A stretch of DNA of 6,086 nucleotides, taken from Pseudomonadota bacterium (lineage in GTDB: Bacteria; BMS3Abin14). The notes under the pieces were generated by a model. That model did no database searches. It was not told where the DNA came from and was given only the letters and a program-made list of their open reading frames with translations. Where the stretch lies: assembly GCA_030636965.1 (NCBI GenBank), contig DAOVVW010000063.1:1-6086 (forward strand), read 5' to 3'. A program made the position numbers and the translations under genes. Position 1 is the stretch's first letter. Each line of letters starts with the position of its first letter. Below are positions 5,846 to 6,086 of the stretch, piece by piece.

Positions 5846-5902
5846 TGGAAATTGGTTTCAAGTTATTAGTTGTTGGTTGATAGTCATAACCAACATTAAT
5901 AA
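5846..5902. repeat. Third periodic array (AGTTRTT heptamers) with an imperfect hairpin
   Basis: A repeat-A unit TGGAAAT (5846-5852) leads through TGGTTT into four 7-bp units: AGTTATT, AGTTGTT, GGTTGAT, AGTCATA (5861-5888). GAAATTGGTTT at 5848-5858 is identical to 133-143 in the first intergenic region. The array also folds: TGTTGGTT (5871-5878) pairs with AACCAACA (5888-5895), extended by TTATTA/TAATAA beyond a small internal loop. No T-run follows, so it is not a terminator. It may overlap the promoter of the last gene. Confidence 0.55.
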
Positions 5903-5952
5903 TTAGGATAAGCATTATGTATCTCTAATACTCGTTAAACAAACGGAGATAA

Positions 5953-6086
5953 ATGGACAAGATAAAGTTAATCTTTGAGAAGCAGTTAACACACTATCTC
6001 TGGTTGCTTATTCTGCTGACAGGATTGTTTTTTGCAGCCTGTTTGCCCGGGTTCAAGGCAGGTGAGTTCCTTGGAATCAGTACCAG
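5953..6086 (+). CDS. N-terminus of a membrane or membrane-anchored protein (partial)
   Basis: The ATG at 5953 is preceded directly by an in-frame TAA and by CGGAG at 5944-5948, a spacing of 4 nt, which is short. The frame stays open to the window edge and gives 44 residues. A charged N-terminus (K3, K5, E9, K10) is followed by a hydrophobic segment at about 13-31 rich in Leu, Phe and Trp, then PGFKAGEFLGIST. It could be the first transmembrane helix of a transporter; some sodium symporter families start in this way. It could also be a signal sequence, since FAAC at 27-30 is only a poor lipobox. Family not recognised. Confidence 0.6.
   Translation, partial: MDKIKLIFEKQLTHYLWLLILLTGLFFAACLPGFKAGEFLGIST

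Noticed and set aside
5877..5903. Sigma-70 promoter TTGATA / AATAAT before the last gene
   Set aside because: The spacing is only 15 bp and both boxes fall in the heptamer array and hairpin, so the match may be accidental.

Overview
The window is a nitrogen-assimilation region from what looks like an anaerobic bacterium. It holds a three-piece ('archaeal-type') glutamate synthase: a class II glutamine amidotransferase (213-1376), an FMN/Fe-S synthase domain with a fused 2[4Fe-4S] ferredoxin (1379-2878) and a GXGXG beta-helix subunit (3025-3843). A separate, divergent glutamate-synthase-like FMN protein follows (4175-5767). Two partial genes flank these: the last 21 codons of an unidentified gene (1-66) and the first 44 codons of a membrane-anchored or membrane protein (5953-6086). 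All genes are on the + strand. Good Shine-Dalgarno sites, U-tract hairpin terminators and a probable sigma-54 promoter point to a bacterium rather than an archaeon. The split GOGAT plus sigma-54 suits Desulfobacterota or similar anaerobes, but the taxon is inference only.

Layout: 67-212 is an intergenic stretch of short periodic repeats. The first two GOGAT genes are 2 nt apart. Between the second and third lies a 146-nt gap with a perfect 12-bp hairpin and the same two repeat families in the same order, ending at the ribosome binding site. A strong intrinsic terminator (3884-3912) closes the operon. The 331-nt gap 3844-4174 is AT-rich (16 G/C in 60 at 3961-4020) and carries two perfect dyads followed by a -24/-12 motif, so the fourth gene is probably transcribed alone. 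It has its own terminator (5797-5829). A third periodic array, with a hairpin, precedes the last gene.

How the genes work together: the amidotransferase should release ammonia from glutamine. The FMN/Fe-S subunit should reductively add it to 2-oxoglutarate, giving glutamate. The beta-helix subunit should give structural support, as the C-terminal domain does in one-chain GltB. No NAD(P)H-oxidising GltD/GltA-type subunit lies in the window, so electrons may enter through the fused ferredoxin or from a subunit encoded elsewhere.

The most interesting items are three. First, the fourth gene keeps the FMN-barrel signatures but has lost the GOGAT C-terminal cysteine cluster and the SPAPHHD segment, and has gained an N-terminal four-cysteine motif. 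Second, it has a candidate sigma-54 promoter with upstream palindromes. Third, 7/8-bp periodic repeats decorate three of the intergenic regions. A wholly new system is not demonstrated; the fourth gene is the best candidate for an uncharacterised function.
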